The notes: generated by a model from the sequence alone, not told the origin. 64,000 bases of DNA from Chrysomallon squamiferum (GCA_012295275.1 CM022672.1:2089943-2153942), one strand, 5' to 3'; shown: positions 35,265 through 45,885, numbered from the stretch's first letter. Made by a program: numbers and translations.

Positions 35265-35720
35265 CTGATCAGTTATATTCTTGACAAATGCTCTGCAAGT
35301 GGACTGTTATGGACTAGGATACTGTTTCACTTTAATGTAGCTATCCACCCAGCTCTACACCTGAGCTCTACTTCTTTCCAGTAAGGAATGACTCAATGAT
35401 CCATCCTGCTGTAAGCAAATTCTATAACTCTGAGCTCTACTTCTTTCCAGTAAGGAATGACTCAATGATCCATCCTGTAGTAAGCAAATTCTATAACTCT
35501 GAGCTCCACTTCTTTCCAGTAAGAAATGACTCAATGATCCATCATGCTGTAAGTAAATTCTATAACTCTGAGCTCTACTTCTTTCCAGTAAGGAATGACT
35601 CAGTGATCCATTGTGCTTTAAGCAACTACTCTACCCATAAGCTTTACTTCTTTCCAATAAAGATTGATTCAGTAATTCATTTCACTGCAGACAAATGCTC
35701 TACCATTGACCAGTAATCCA
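35265..35720 (-). repeat. Tandem array of 69-bp tRNA-like units, about six copies
   Basis: Plus-strand GAGCTCTACTTCTTTCCAGT or a variant starts at 35363, 35432, 35501, 35570 and 35639, exactly 69 bp apart, with decayed units at both ends. Read on the minus strand each unit resembles a tRNA: a D-arm (TGGGTAGAGTAGTTGC in one unit, AATGGTAGAGCATTTGTC in another), GGATCACTGAGTCATTCC at the T-arm/B-box position, then an acceptor-like ACTGGAAAG that runs into the next head. Because 69 is a multiple of three, a plus-strand frame with a 23-residue repeat (35396-35716) is open. I treat it as a by-product of the array. Confidence 0.8.
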
Positions 35721-35788
35721 CTATGTACGGAATTGATCTAAGCATGCTACCATTCAGTTTCACTGCATAATCTAACTTATCTTCTGTC
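35721..35788. other. Short spacer
   Basis: Unique sequence between the tRNA-like array and the CT tract. Confidence 0.5.
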
Positions 35789-35789
35789 T

Positions 35790-35881
<92 letters not shown>

Positions 35882-35908
35882 CTATTTCTCTCTCTCTCTC
35901 TCTGTCTT
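35789..35908 (+). repeat. Long (CT)n microsatellite
   Basis: An uninterrupted CT run at about 35798-35877, a GTGTCTATTT interruption and a second short CT run to about 35902. Confidence 0.98.
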
Positions 35909-36745
35909 CTTCATAATGATACAGCATATTAAATTTATTACATATGAGCATTTATGAAACAATGACATGGTTATGTTGATGTTGCTTGTTTCAAATAAAA
36001 ATTATCATGAACAGTTTTTGCCTTCAAGTAATGAAACACCTTTTCTGTGTTTATTGAGATATCAATGTAATAATTATGTAACATGGTTATATGAAAATTT
36101 ATGGCTTTAGACTGTGGAAAGACACAAAAAATGTTTCAGAAATATTTTTTTTTTCTTTCACCATACCATAATAAATCTTATTTGTTAGTTACATGTTAAT
36201 TGAAATGGAAAGGTATGTGGGTATAATTATATTAAATACGGAATTATTTAAAGGTTATTCTGGAATGGAAGAAATGTTAAGATTTACATAATTGTACGTG
36301 CAAGAAATTATTTTCATTTCCTTCTCTAAATATTGTCATTAATGGGGGTTTTTAAATAAATATTTTCATTTAATTTTTGAAATAAACATTTTCATATTAT
36401 TTGCATTTAATAATTTTAGTTTAAATATTTTCATTCTTTTTAAAAAACTAACAAATGAAAAAAAAAAAATCAATATTTTTATTTAATTTTAGAACCTATC
36501 TGCTATAGGCATTTTGTTTTTGCAGTCATATTTTAAAATTTTTATTTAAAAAAAATTGAATAAGGGTATGATCTTTTGTGACATTATTGTTCATGATGCA
36601 TATGTCAAGTTATCAAAGTATATTAAGATCAAACTGACAATTAGAACTGTAACTAGATGTAAAAAACTGAATGTGCAAAAAAACAGCTAATCTCTGTCTA
36701 TGTTTATATAACATCAAAAGACTGTGCTGAATCCAAAAAAAAAAA
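35909..36745. other. Non-coding sequence
   Basis: AT-rich. Repeated TATTTTCATTTAATTTT-like phrases between 36310 and 36490 indicate a short decayed tandem repeat. Confidence 0.5.
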
Positions 36746-36770
36746 TAAAAATAAAAAAATAAAAATAAAA

Positions 36771-36831
<61 letters not shown>

Positions 36832-36927
36832 TAATAATAACAATATTAATAATGATACTGATAATAATAATAATAATAATAATAATAACATCATCTACAT
36901 AATAATAGCAATAATAATAATAATAGT
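36746..36927 (+). repeat. A-rich and (AAT)n microsatellite
   Basis: AAAAATAAAAATA leads into a long AAT run (36771-36838) with further AAT patches to 36926. The poly-Tyr/Leu minus-strand frame is an artefact. Confidence 0.97.
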
Positions 36928-36957
36928 ATTGGTAATAACATTGATAGTATAATATTA

Positions 36958-37024
36958 ATAAGAAGAAGAAGAAGAAGAAGAGAAAAAAAGAGTAAAAAAA
37001 AAAAGAAAAAAAAAAAAAAAAGAA
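36958..37024 (+). repeat. (AAG)n and A-rich microsatellite
   Basis: AAG units at 36961-36980 followed by A runs with G interruptions. Confidence 0.92.
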
Positions 37025-37271
37025 GGAAAATAATAATGTGAAGAAAACGGATTCAAATTTTGCTCGAAGACATGGATTCTTGTGAAATTCTATCCATTTT
37101 GTACAGGCAAGACTGATCTTTTCCCAACCAAATGTGAGAAGTTGTTAGAATAGTTGGATTACTTTTGTAAAAACCCATTGTTACTTGAGAATATGTCGTG
37201 TATGAGAAGTAATGCTGTTATTGATCTCTTTACACTCAGACATTCACATTTACGGTTTTCATCTGTACTTT

Positions 37272-37545
37272 TCACAGGATCAGCAGTCCAAGCTCATATT
37301 CGTCACCTCTGGAATTACACCACTGAAGAGAAGCCTGGAAACAGAACGATGAGGTTGATGTTGCTGTCAGCAAGACTGCCCCTTTAACTCTGCCGTCACC
37401 AATCAAGCTGGGACACATCAGAACCGTTTGGTCAATACGGCAGTTCTGTCCTTCTCTCAGTGCTGCACATACTTTTATACGACCAAAGGAATACTCTGAA
37501 TACTGCAGTCGTATTGGCTGCTCGGGATACAATGGGAATATCTGA
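37272..37545. other. GC-richer block, possible exon of unknown gene
   Basis: Composition rises to near balance for about 270 bp in very AT-rich surroundings. TTTTCACAG at about 37271-37279 makes an acceptor-like plus-strand boundary. Three plus-strand readings have stretches free of stops: one ending at 37387, a shorter one ending near 37350, and a frame without ATG running from about 37323 to 37543. The minus strand is also open for 86 codons (37532-37272). None matches a family I recognise. AAGAATTAAACTTT at about 37699 could act as a weak poly(A) signal for a plus-strand terminal exon. Strand and frame cannot be decided by eye. Confidence 0.25.
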
Positions 37546-37802
37546 TTGGATAAAAAAATACAAAGAAGGATGTGGCTTGAATTTTTGTGAATAATGGGAA
37601 GATGGAGGATGTGGAGTCTGCATGCATCAACTTGACTGATGTTAATTCTCTCGAGGTATCCAATTCACCTGTTGTTTTTTGTCACAATTGTGTCAGGAAG
37701 AATTAAACTTTGGTATTAATTGAAAAATTTCCTTGTCTTCAAAATTGCTGTTGATTTCAATTCTACTGGTTTGTTCCTGTTAGCTGAGGTTTTTCGTCAG
37801 AA
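37546..37802. other. Non-coding or possible 3-prime UTR
   Basis: Follows the block above. ATTAAA near 37702 is the only signal seen. Confidence 0.25.

Positions 37803-37842
<40 letters not shown>
37803..37842 (+). repeat. Poly(A) tract
   Basis: Thirty-seven uninterrupted A bases (37806-37842). Confidence 0.95.
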
Positions 37843-37844
<2 letters not shown>

Positions 37845-38799
37845 AACACAAGAAAGAGAAGAAGAAAAATATATCATTTGTGTGATTCGTGTTATTCTGA
37901 AAGGTAAGATTAAACTTTTATTTTTATTTTATAAGTGAATTTTTATCTTTTGAATTTTTGTTTGATAGCATTTCTTTTTAATAAGGCATGTTATTTATAT
38001 TATTTTTTATTTATGCTGCATTTTATAATAATACATATGAAATTTAATAAACCAGTTTAGTATTTTTAGTGTTAACTTATATGTAATTAGTAAAATAAAA
38101 CTAAATATAATGTATTGATAGAGATGTGATTTCTCAGGGTATATGTGCACTCGTGTTTATTAGTGTGTAATTGAAGATGTATGTAAAACTCAAATATTTA
38201 ATAAATAATAAGTAGATTCTGGTTAATTTAAATACATAAAAATATTGTATATAAAATTAATATATCTTAGAAATCTGGATAAGTTGTTATACAGTTAAGG
38301 TGTCTTAAACTTATATGCAGATCCTTATGGATATGAAATACATAATAAATTTAAAACTTTATCTTAGACAATTTAATAAACAATCCTGTGAACAATATTT
38401 GGGTTCATTTAATACTTAATATAAAGTTTAATATATTCTTTTACAACAGTTCCAGATCTCTCCATAATCACAATTATTTCTTAGAAGACATAAAAATATA
38501 TAAGAAATAATTAGAACTTCTGGTTTGTTTTAACGTAATTCTTAAAGATTTTGTTTATCTGTGATCAAAGCTTTTATGAAAATGCACATAAAACTATAAA
38601 ATAGCACCAAATCCTGCACTGTTATAAGACAGATGAAAAACCTTTATAAAAAAAATAAAAAAAACAAATTTAAAAATTAATAATAAAAATAAAAATCTAC
38701 AACCTTTTACTATTAAGAAATAAAATTTTCAAACACACCTTTTCATAGACACATTAATAACATACACAGAATGACTTTTGATGAGGAGCACTGGTCAGA
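37843..38799. other. Non-coding sequence
   Basis: Very AT-rich. AATTTAATAAACCAGTTTAG and ACAATTTAATAAACAATCC phrases suggest decayed tandem repetition between 38030 and 38430. Confidence 0.4.
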
Positions 38800-38900
38800 T
38801 TGGGATGTAGCTCAGTAAGGGCACCAGTGACAGATGATCCTGTGATCCTTTCATGCCATGTACAAATTCTATCTCAGTTAATCTTCAGCCCACTCAGTAT
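38800..38900 (+). mobile_element. tRNA-derived SINE head
   Basis: GGGATGTAGCTCAGTAAGGG (38800-38820) is a near-canonical tRNA D-arm/A-box, and TCCTGTGATCCTTTC about 35 bp later sits at the B-box position. The following 200 bp (to about 39110) are more GC-rich than background and may be the body of the same element. A 60-codon frame there is unrecognised. Confidence 0.55.
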
Positions 38901-39217
38901 TACATAAGTACGTCAGGCTTACATATTGGAATTCCCTTGACAGAAGATGGGAGAAGATTGCATGGAAATTGGAAGTGGCCCCAGGGTCAAAGGTGTGTTT
39001 CTTCACTGACACCAGCCATATTGCCTAGCACTTGAAGAAAACTCTCTGCAGTGTTTGCAAGTGGCTGGTGACGTTCAAATCACCAGTCTGTTTCAGATTA
39101 TTCTTCTGACTTGAATTCACTTCTCTTCACTCATGTGTGATGAGAGAAAGAAGAATTTATTCTGATGTTGGAGATTGGATGATAAAAATGTTCAGATTCT
39201 TATTCTTCTTTGTTCTT
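38901..39217. other. GC-moderate sequence, possible SINE body
   Basis: AGTGGCCCCAGGGTCAAAGG and neighbouring words are unlike the AT-rich background, but I cannot match them to a known element. Confidence 0.3.
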
Positions 39218-39242
39218 GCTTTTTTTTTTTTTTTTTTTTTTT
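39218..39242 (+). repeat. Poly(T) tract
   Basis: About 22 uninterrupted T bases. Confidence 0.95.
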
Positions 39243-39417
39243 GTTTCCTCAAGTATAGCAAGTTCAAATGAAAAGCTACTTTCATTAACTTATCCTTAGT
39301 ATTCATCTATAATTATTTTTAATATATATATTTTAATTTGTATGTAATTTTAATTATATTTTAAAATTCAAACTTTTCAATACTTTTTTAAAAGATTATA
39401 TCAAAGCATTTGGATAA

Positions 39418-39506
39418 TTATTATTATCATCATCATCATCATCATCATCATTATCATTATCATTATAATTATTATTACTATTATTATTATTATTATTATT
39501 ATTTTG
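39418..39506 (+). repeat. (ATC)n/(ATT)n trinucleotide microsatellite
   Basis: ATT, then CATCAT, then CATTAT and ATT units, with a mixed point-mutation history. Confidence 0.93.
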
Positions 39507-40024
39507 TTTCATCTTTTTCTTAGAAGAAATACACTATATAATTTGATTTTAATTTAAACATTTGACAGTGTTAAAAATACATTCCAATTACTCTAATTTA
39601 TTTTCTTGCTTGTAAGTTGTAAATTAGTCTCTTTTTTCTTTCTTTTTTATATCATAAATTTGTGTTGTTGCTGGATTTGTTGCAAGTTTCTGACAAAAGA
39701 TATTACCTATTTTTTTTTTTAATAAAAAATAATAATTTTGTTGCACATGTTTGAAAGATCTTGTTATAGTTATGATCATATTTACTGTTTCGCTGTCACT
39801 TCAATTTGTAACTGATAAAACATCTTAACACCTACTGGTAATATTCTCAAAAGATCTCAACAATTTACTGATATGTCTCAACTTTCCTTTTTCCCTTGTT
39901 AGCAGACCATTTATATTTTACATGTCATCCAATAGTCTAACATACTTTATCATGTGATGTAAATCCTAATTTAGGAGATGATGTTGTAATAGAGAGGAAT
40001 CAGGAAAGATACACACTGGCTCCA
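39507..40024. other. Non-coding sequence
   Basis: No supported feature. Confidence 0.4.
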
Positions 40025-40175
40025 GTTAGTCTTGGTGTTGTAATGGTTAAATCACTGGCTTTACAATTGGTATGTGCTGGGATCAAATATGACTATTTCT
40101 GTACAAATCTAATTGGGAGATATAAAATTACCGCAGTGTCTTCTTTCTACCAGTCTTCTGAAACACTTTAACACA
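40025..40175 (+). mobile_element. tRNA-derived SINE (family B)
   Basis: A-box-like GTTGTAATGGTTAAATCAC (about 40035-40053), B-box-like TGGGATCAAATATGAC (about 40078-40093), then GGGAGATATAAAATTACC, which parallels GGAGGTGTAAAGTCAT of the 672-815 copy. Confidence 0.65.
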
Positions 40176-40361
40176 GTCTGATGTTGTTGTTAAAGAAATT
40201 CTATTGCCATAACTATCTAGCATTACTATAAAATATATCTAGCATGTGCATTGGCTTCACTAGGTAAAGCTTTGCACAGTGGCTAGACTTTTATCATAGA
40301 CATTCTAATATACAGGATGACTAACAAATGCAGTGGTTTCACTAGACCTTTGTGCTTCTGG
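40176..40361. other. Non-coding sequence with short repeats
   Basis: ATCTAGCATTACTATAAAAT and ATATCTAGCATGTGCATTGG, plus TGCATTGGCTTCACTAG and TGCAGTGGTTTCACTAG about 80 bp apart, indicate a small local duplication. Confidence 0.5.
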
Positions 40362-40392
<31 letters not shown>

Positions 40393-40393
40393 A
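40362..40393 (+). repeat. (TG)n microsatellite
   Basis: About 14 TG units. Confidence 0.93.
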
Positions 40394-40482
40394 TATCTAT
40401 ATTATGCCTGGTGTATGTGTAATTTTAAAATTAATATACTCATAAAGTTTTAAAATTAATCAAAATTATATATTCAATATAT

Positions 40483-40572
40483 TACTACTACTACTACTAC
40501 TTTTGCTGCTACTACTATTACAACTACTACCACTTCCACTACTACTACTACTACTACTAATAATAATAATCA
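40483..40572 (+). repeat. (ACT)n trinucleotide microsatellite
   Basis: ACT runs interrupted by TTTGCTGCT and CACTTCC, ending in AAT units. The poly-Ser minus-strand frame is an artefact. Confidence 0.95.
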
Positions 40573-40589
40573 GGATAACAGTGATGACA

Positions 40590-41540
40590 GTGATAATTAC
40601 TGCTGGGACTTTGACTGAAAAGTGATACAGAGAAACATTTAAAAACAAAATCAACAGAAGACTTGAAAAATGATGTTTTTATGCTAAATGCACGTAAATT
40701 AACAAACACTAACAACAATGCATTACTGTCTGAATTCTCCAGTGACATTGTGTTCAGCAAATCATGTAATAAAATGTTTACAAAAGATAAAATAATAACT
40801 GGAGTAAATGACTAAGTAAATATGTTTAAAAAATAAGCTGGAAATTCAGATCAAATATATTTGTGATTGGTAAACATATCAAAAAAACAAACAAAAAAAA
40901 CTATCAGTAAATGAGTGTATAATTGATTGCTGGTATTTTGTTTAGTAAATCATAATAAATTAATATTTATTAGTTTTAATTCATTGCTGGGATTTTATTT
41001 ATTAAGTAACAATAACATTTTTTTTTTTTTAAAAGGAAAAAATGGAAATTGGAGAAAATGTAAACAATAGAAATATAATTTAATTTCTTTTTGATTTCAT
41101 TACGAACAATGTTTTTCTCATATGTGACAAATTATATTAAAACATGAAATGATTTTTTGTGATTAGTGAACTGTAGAATGTATACTTGATTTAATTAACG
41201 TTTGATATTTTGTATTACAAAACAAAATATTTTTAAAAAGATGTAAAAATAATTGAAGTAAATGATTCAATAATAACTCATTTTCAGATTGATTTAATAA
41301 ATTTCCCTCTTTCTTTTTTCTTTTAAAAAAAAAAAAAATAAAAAGATAACTGGGTCAATGAGAAAATAATAATCAGAAAAGGATGAAAATGGAGGACAAT
41401 GTTTCTGTGATTAATAAATATAATGAAGTCCACAAACATACAACTGCTGTTGCTGTTTTTATTTTTGTTTTGTTCATTAAGTGATATAATAGAATATTTT
41501 TTAAAAAGATGCAAAGGCAACTAATTGGAAGCTGTAATGC
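40590..41540 (+). repeat. Decayed tandem repeat around ATTGCTGGTATTTTGTTTAG
   Basis: TGCTGGTATTTTGTTTAGTA (40930), TGCTGGGATTTTATTTATTA (40985) and a GCTGTTTTTATTTTTGTTTTG version near 41450 alternate with AAAAATAACTGGAGTAAATGACT-like (about 40792) and AAAATAATTGAAGTAAATGATT-like (about 41246) segments. Copies are heavily diverged and the unit length is uncertain. Confidence 0.5.
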
Positions 41541-42439
41541 TTATTGTTACTAAATATCAAAAAGAGAACAAAGATAAAATAATACATTTTTGTTTAAATT
41601 TAGTTTTAGCATTTTGTCTGGTGTGTGAGATAAGGAAACCATTTTAAATAAAATACTGTAAGAACTGGAAGTAAGCCATAGAGACTGGAGGTAGACCATG
41701 TCAGAACAAACAGCATTCTGAGGGCAGAGACAACAGATGTCAATACTGATAATGACTGTCTGTTGTTTAAAAACTATTATCATTTGTAGGTAGGCTATTT
41801 AAGAATGGAAACATTAGAAACCTGAATCTGACTTAATGCAGTTAGACACAGTTAATAACTAAGTAAATATTTACTATCGTTAGTACAACAATACGTATGT
41901 TTGAAATACTGACAAGCTTAATAGCCTGCTTAATTAAATGTAAATAAAAGAGAATCTCATAATTAGATGTGAATTATTTGTGTTACTGAATAACTGAATT
42001 ATACATAAACACTGTATCACACAATTTGTTTATAAATGAAGATGTTATCTTCAGAGTTATGATTTATGATATTTGTGTATTTATTTTATGACTGATATTT
42101 ATGAATAACATAAAAATGTTTGGTGTATTAAAATATATAAATGTTGAATATCGTTTTGGTAAAATTCCAAAAATATATTCTTATTACTTTTGTTGACAAT
42201 CAGAATGGAAAAAAAACCCCAAAACTATTAAAAAAAAACACCTAATAAATGAAGAAGTCTTTAAAACAACAAAAGCAAATAAAAGACAGACAGAAAACCA
42301 AATACTACAGTGACTCCCACATCAATGGAAGCAAAATAAATTCAAACAAAAATAAAACTAGCATCTATTTCTGTGCTGAACTCTCAATAAATCAGTCACA
42401 GATAATAGATCAGTCAATAACTTTCTTTTTTCCATCATG
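41541..42439. other. Non-coding sequence
   Basis: AT-rich. GAACTGGAAGTAAGCCATAG and GACTGGAGGTAGACCATG (41662-41700) form a short tandem duplication. Open frames at 41550-41783 and 42249-42440 are unrecognised and not called. Confidence 0.4.
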
Positions 42440-42950
42440 AAAACCAACTTGCACCTCGCAATCTCTGTTTCTCCACGTTTGTGTTTATCAGTTAGCCTTC
42501 TGAACGCAAACTGACTGAGCGTCTCCTGGTTGAACATCTCCTGCTGTACATCGCTGCTATGCATTACTCCTCTCCGAAGACAACAAAAGTGTTAATTAAC
42601 AAGCTGTGATTGCTCACTTGTACATCCCAAGGTGCTGAGCCCCATGGAAACAAATCACTCTGATTGTAATTGAATGTGACAGTCATCATATTTGTCTTGT
42701 TGGAACATGGCTGCCTGTGTCCTCTGGGGCTTCCAGGCAGACCTGTTAGCACCAGCGAGCTTCGTCGCAGTCTCTCCTTGCTAATGGTGAAGATAAAGAT
42801 TTTTATTTTTTATTTTTATAATAATCATATGACACTTGTCAGGTTTGAGAGGTGTGTTGTAAATTGGTCTACAGAACTCTCTGCCTCAGGTTTCATTAGG
42901 TTGCAGGAACCCTTCTCCACGAGCTGCTTTTGTCAAATGTAATTGATGAC
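42440..42950. other. Locally complex GC-moderate block, possible conserved element or exon
   Basis: About 500 bp with no simple repeat. Two adjacent minus-strand frames (42564-42358 and 42752-42564) and one plus-strand frame (42670-42942) are open without recognised domains. The centre holds TGTTAATTAACAAGCTG, CATGGAAACAAATCACTC, GATTGTAATTGAATGTGACA and TTGCTCACTTGTACATCCC, a cluster of homeodomain-like and GTGACA words. I favour a conserved non-coding element, with exon as the alternative. Confidence 0.3.
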
Positions 42951-43002
42951 AGATGTAGCAGAATTTATATTTTCATGCATACATTTTGTAGTTTGGAATT
43001 TA
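42951..43002. other. Short spacer
   Basis: Unique sequence before the CA tract. Confidence 0.4.
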
Positions 43003-43206
43003 CCACACACACACACACACATGCACTACACACACACACACCCTCACACACACACACACATATATGTACCAGTTTGTATGTATGTAAGTATGTATATATG
43101 TATTATGTGTGTGCATAATGTGTGTGTGTGTGTTTGTGGGTGGGTGTATTTTTGAGTGTGTGTGTGAGCGTCTATATGCATACATACACATGCATACACC
43201 CACATA
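43003..43206 (+). repeat. Compound CA / TG / TATG microsatellite
   Basis: CA runs (43003-43060), GTATGTATG sequence (43076-43100), a TG run (43119-43135) and a final ACATACACATGCATACAC segment. The CA and TG halves are inverted relative to each other. Frames in both strands are artefacts. Confidence 0.95.
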
Positions 43207-43500
43207 TATACAAACCACACTGTATTATATGGATAGCACAATTTAACTTAATGAAAAACACTGGGTAATTTCATAACAACCATTTTTATTCAGATGAATT
43301 TGATCATCTTTATTACTAATTAATTTATTGTCAGATCTGAAAGATAACATTTTATATGTATTTCTGTACATTTAAAACAATGATTTTGTTGGGGGTTTTT
43401 TTCTTTCTTTTTATTTTATTATACTTGTGATGTGTTGTTCAAATTTTGTTGCTGGCAACAGAGTGAAAGCTATGTATTTCATATCATTATTAACTATCAC
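43207..43500. other. Non-coding sequence
   Basis: No supported feature. Confidence 0.4.
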
Positions 43501-43535
43501 CAAGGGATCTTTTATGTGCATCTGCCTGCAGAAAG
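43501..43535 (-). mobile_element. SINE family A fragment
   Basis: CAAGGGATCTTTTATGTGCA is the reverse complement of the well-conserved SINE word with ATGCACATAAAAGATCCC. The flanks are too diverged to extend the element confidently. Confidence 0.55.
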
Positions 43536-43670
43536 GGAAAAAACATAATAAAGTCTTTGCTAAATTAGCTGTGGAGCAATCATCAGAGCAGCAAATAGCT
43601 GAAAAGTTGCTGTGAACAGGACTAATTCCAAAACAAATCTCAGATCACATCCTAGTTGTCACAGCATATC

Positions 43671-43672
<2 letters not shown>
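43536..43672. other. Non-coding sequence
   Basis: No supported feature. Confidence 0.4.

Positions 43673-43757
<85 letters not shown>
43673..43757 (+). repeat. Long (CT)n microsatellite
   Basis: Roughly 41 uninterrupted CT units. Confidence 0.98.
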
Positions 43758-43761
<4 letters not shown>

Positions 43762-44335
43762 GGTTTGAGAATATTTCGGCATAATGATATATCTGTGTGC
43801 ATTACTCTTTGTATGTAGTTTCATTTATATTTCAACTATCTGGTAAAAACATCTGAAATTCTCAAGGGAAGACTATAGGAAATAATGTACAAGTTTTATT
43901 TTTAAGTAGAACTTGTAAAATACTCATGCTATGTGAAATGTACTTGCATATAATGATGCTGCTGTCTGCAACAAATAAAAAATATGTTTGTTTGTGAAGC
44001 TTTTCTTATTATGAATTGCCAATCTTGACAATATTTTCATTCAATTTCTTCACAATTTGTTTATGTTATTCAAAACATAAAGGCTCCAAGACTGAATCAA
44101 CATATAAATGTTTCGTTTTGAACGTTAGTAAGCTATATTAGAGAAGTATATAAAGATGGAATGTAATTTTACTTGTAAAATAATATTTACAAGATGTCAG
44201 AAATTTCTGGAAACATTCAGAAATAATTTTATTTATGTTAATAATAATATGCACCATTGCATTCAGAGAAACATATGGTACTTCTTCAGAGTTCTGTGAA
44301 AGCCAAAGATAAATATACTCAGCATATTATTATGT
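43758..44335. other. Non-coding sequence
   Basis: AT-rich. Nothing is supported. Confidence 0.4.
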
Positions 44336-44725
44336 GTGTGTGTTGTTTTCTATATTGCTATATTCATTAGAAACCTTATTATAGCTTCATACATAACTTT
44401 TAGAAACTTCATTTATCAGCTGCATAAAAAAAATATTTTTCCTGTATTGTTCCCATATACCTATGACGCCTTATTTTTGTATCCTGTATAGCTTTTAAAA
44501 ATAAAAATATGTTACCACGTTTTTCCAAACAAACCCTGTTATAGCTTTAGGAAACTTTATTTGTCAGATTTTTTTTTAAAAAGAAAACATTTCCCTATTC
44601 CACGTTTATTAGATTGCTCAGCAATTTTTTTTCTATATATCTTTTAAAAACATTGTTTCCCTTTATTTCCATATGTATTAAATCATCTATTATCATTTTT
44701 TTTTTTTTTCATCCATATATTTTAG
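44336..44725 (+). repeat. Decayed tandem repeat of TTATAGCTTTAGAAACTTTATTT type
   Basis: AACCTTATTATAGCTTCATA (44371), ACCCTGTTATAGCTTTAGGA (44534) and variants of GAAACTTCATTTATCAG / GAAACTTTATTTGTCAG are about 160 bp apart. Shorter TTTTAAAAA and TTTCCC blocks fill between them. Confidence 0.6.
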
Positions 44726-45194
44726 AAATTTTTTATTTCAGTCTGAAGTTATAGTCCTGTAATATCATGACAGTCACCAGGAACAATTTGATGTTAACAT
44801 ATTGCTAACAAGAACTAACAAAAAAAAAAACCTTCTAACAAATCTCTCTCTCTCTCTTTATATATATTATTTATTTATTTTTTTGCTTCACTCTGTAAGA
44901 TGGAAAATAAATACCTTACTGCTTTATCATCCTAAAACTTGACAATGCACATAATGCAGAAAGTCAGTTTTATTGGCTGCATTTGATTGGATTTTTATAG
45001 GAGAAAACAGATTTATTGAACTTGGTTTTATTGAGTAATGTAATGAATCCAATGTGGCTTTTTTTTGTTGTTCAGAATGAGTTTTATTGTTACTGTGTTC
45101 TTTAAGCTTCATGGTCGTGATGCAGTGTCTTTTGTCATCAGCATCTGATATTGGCCTGATAGTTTGAGTTCGTGCTTCAGTATTGTCTCGAGGT
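44726..45194. other. Non-coding sequence
   Basis: AT-rich with a short CT run near 44848 and TTTA units at 44867. A 61-codon minus frame is not called. Confidence 0.4.
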
Positions 45195-45885
45195 AATTAT
45201 TCATTTACTAAACAGCTAACATTCTGAGCTCGTTTCTGAATAGTGATTGTTTACTTACTAATCAGTTAACATTCTGATCTCATTTTTGAACAGTGACTTT
45301 TCTCTTACTAACCAGTTAACATTTTCAGGTCATTTCTGAATAGTGATTTTTAACTTACTAACCAGTTAACATTCTGAGCTCGTTTCTGAATACTGACTTT
45401 TCTCTTACTAACTAGTTAACATTCTGACGTCATTTCTAAATACTGTCTTTTCTCTTACTAACCAGTTAACATTCTGACGTCATTTCTGAATACTGACTTT
45501 TGTCTAACTAACCAGTTAACATTCTGACGTCATTTCTGAATAGTGACTTTTGTCTTACTAACCAGTTAACATTCTGACGTCATTTCTGAATACTGACTTT
45601 TCTCTTACTAACCAATTAACATTCTGACGTCATTTCTGAATACTGACTTTTGTCTTACTAACCAGTTAACATTCTGACGTCATTTCTGAATACTGACTTT
45701 TGTCTTACTTACCAGTTAACATTCTGACGTCATTTCTGAATACTGACTTTTGTCTTACTTACCAGTTAACATTCTGACATCATTTCTGAATAGTGACTTT
45801 TGTCTTACTAACCAGTTAACATTCTGACGTCATTTCTGAATACTGACTTTACACTTACTAACCAGTTAACATCATGTTAACAAAT
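45195..45885 (+). repeat. Regular 50-bp minisatellite containing CRE motifs, 14 copies
   Basis: The junction AGTTAACATTCTGA recurs every 50 bp exactly, from 45220 (the C of CATT) through 45270, 45320 and so on to 45870, with no indels. A copy reads as CCAGTTAACATTCTGACGTC, then ATTTCTGAATACTGACTTT, then TGTCTTACTAA. The palindrome TGACGTCA, consensus for CREB/ATF bZIP proteins, is intact at 45425, 45475, 45525, 45575, 45625, 45675, 45725 and 45825, and is one base off at 45775 (TGACATCA). Outer copies have diverged to TGAGCTCG, TGATCTCA or TCAGGTCA, so the core is the most homogenised. Confidence 0.95.

Noticed and set aside
35396-35716. 106-codon ORF encoding a 23-residue repeat, possibly a repeat protein
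   Set aside because: The DNA unit is 69 bp, a multiple of three, and reads better as tRNA-like on the other strand. Differences between copies change amino acids freely, which argues against coding constraint.
35265-35720. Functional tRNA gene cluster
   Set aside because: The units lack convincing paired acceptor and anticodon stems and their B-box words are degraded. They are tRNA-like only.
45195-45885. CRISPR-like array with constant 50-bp register
   Set aside because: The whole 50-bp unit is repeated; there are no variable spacers.
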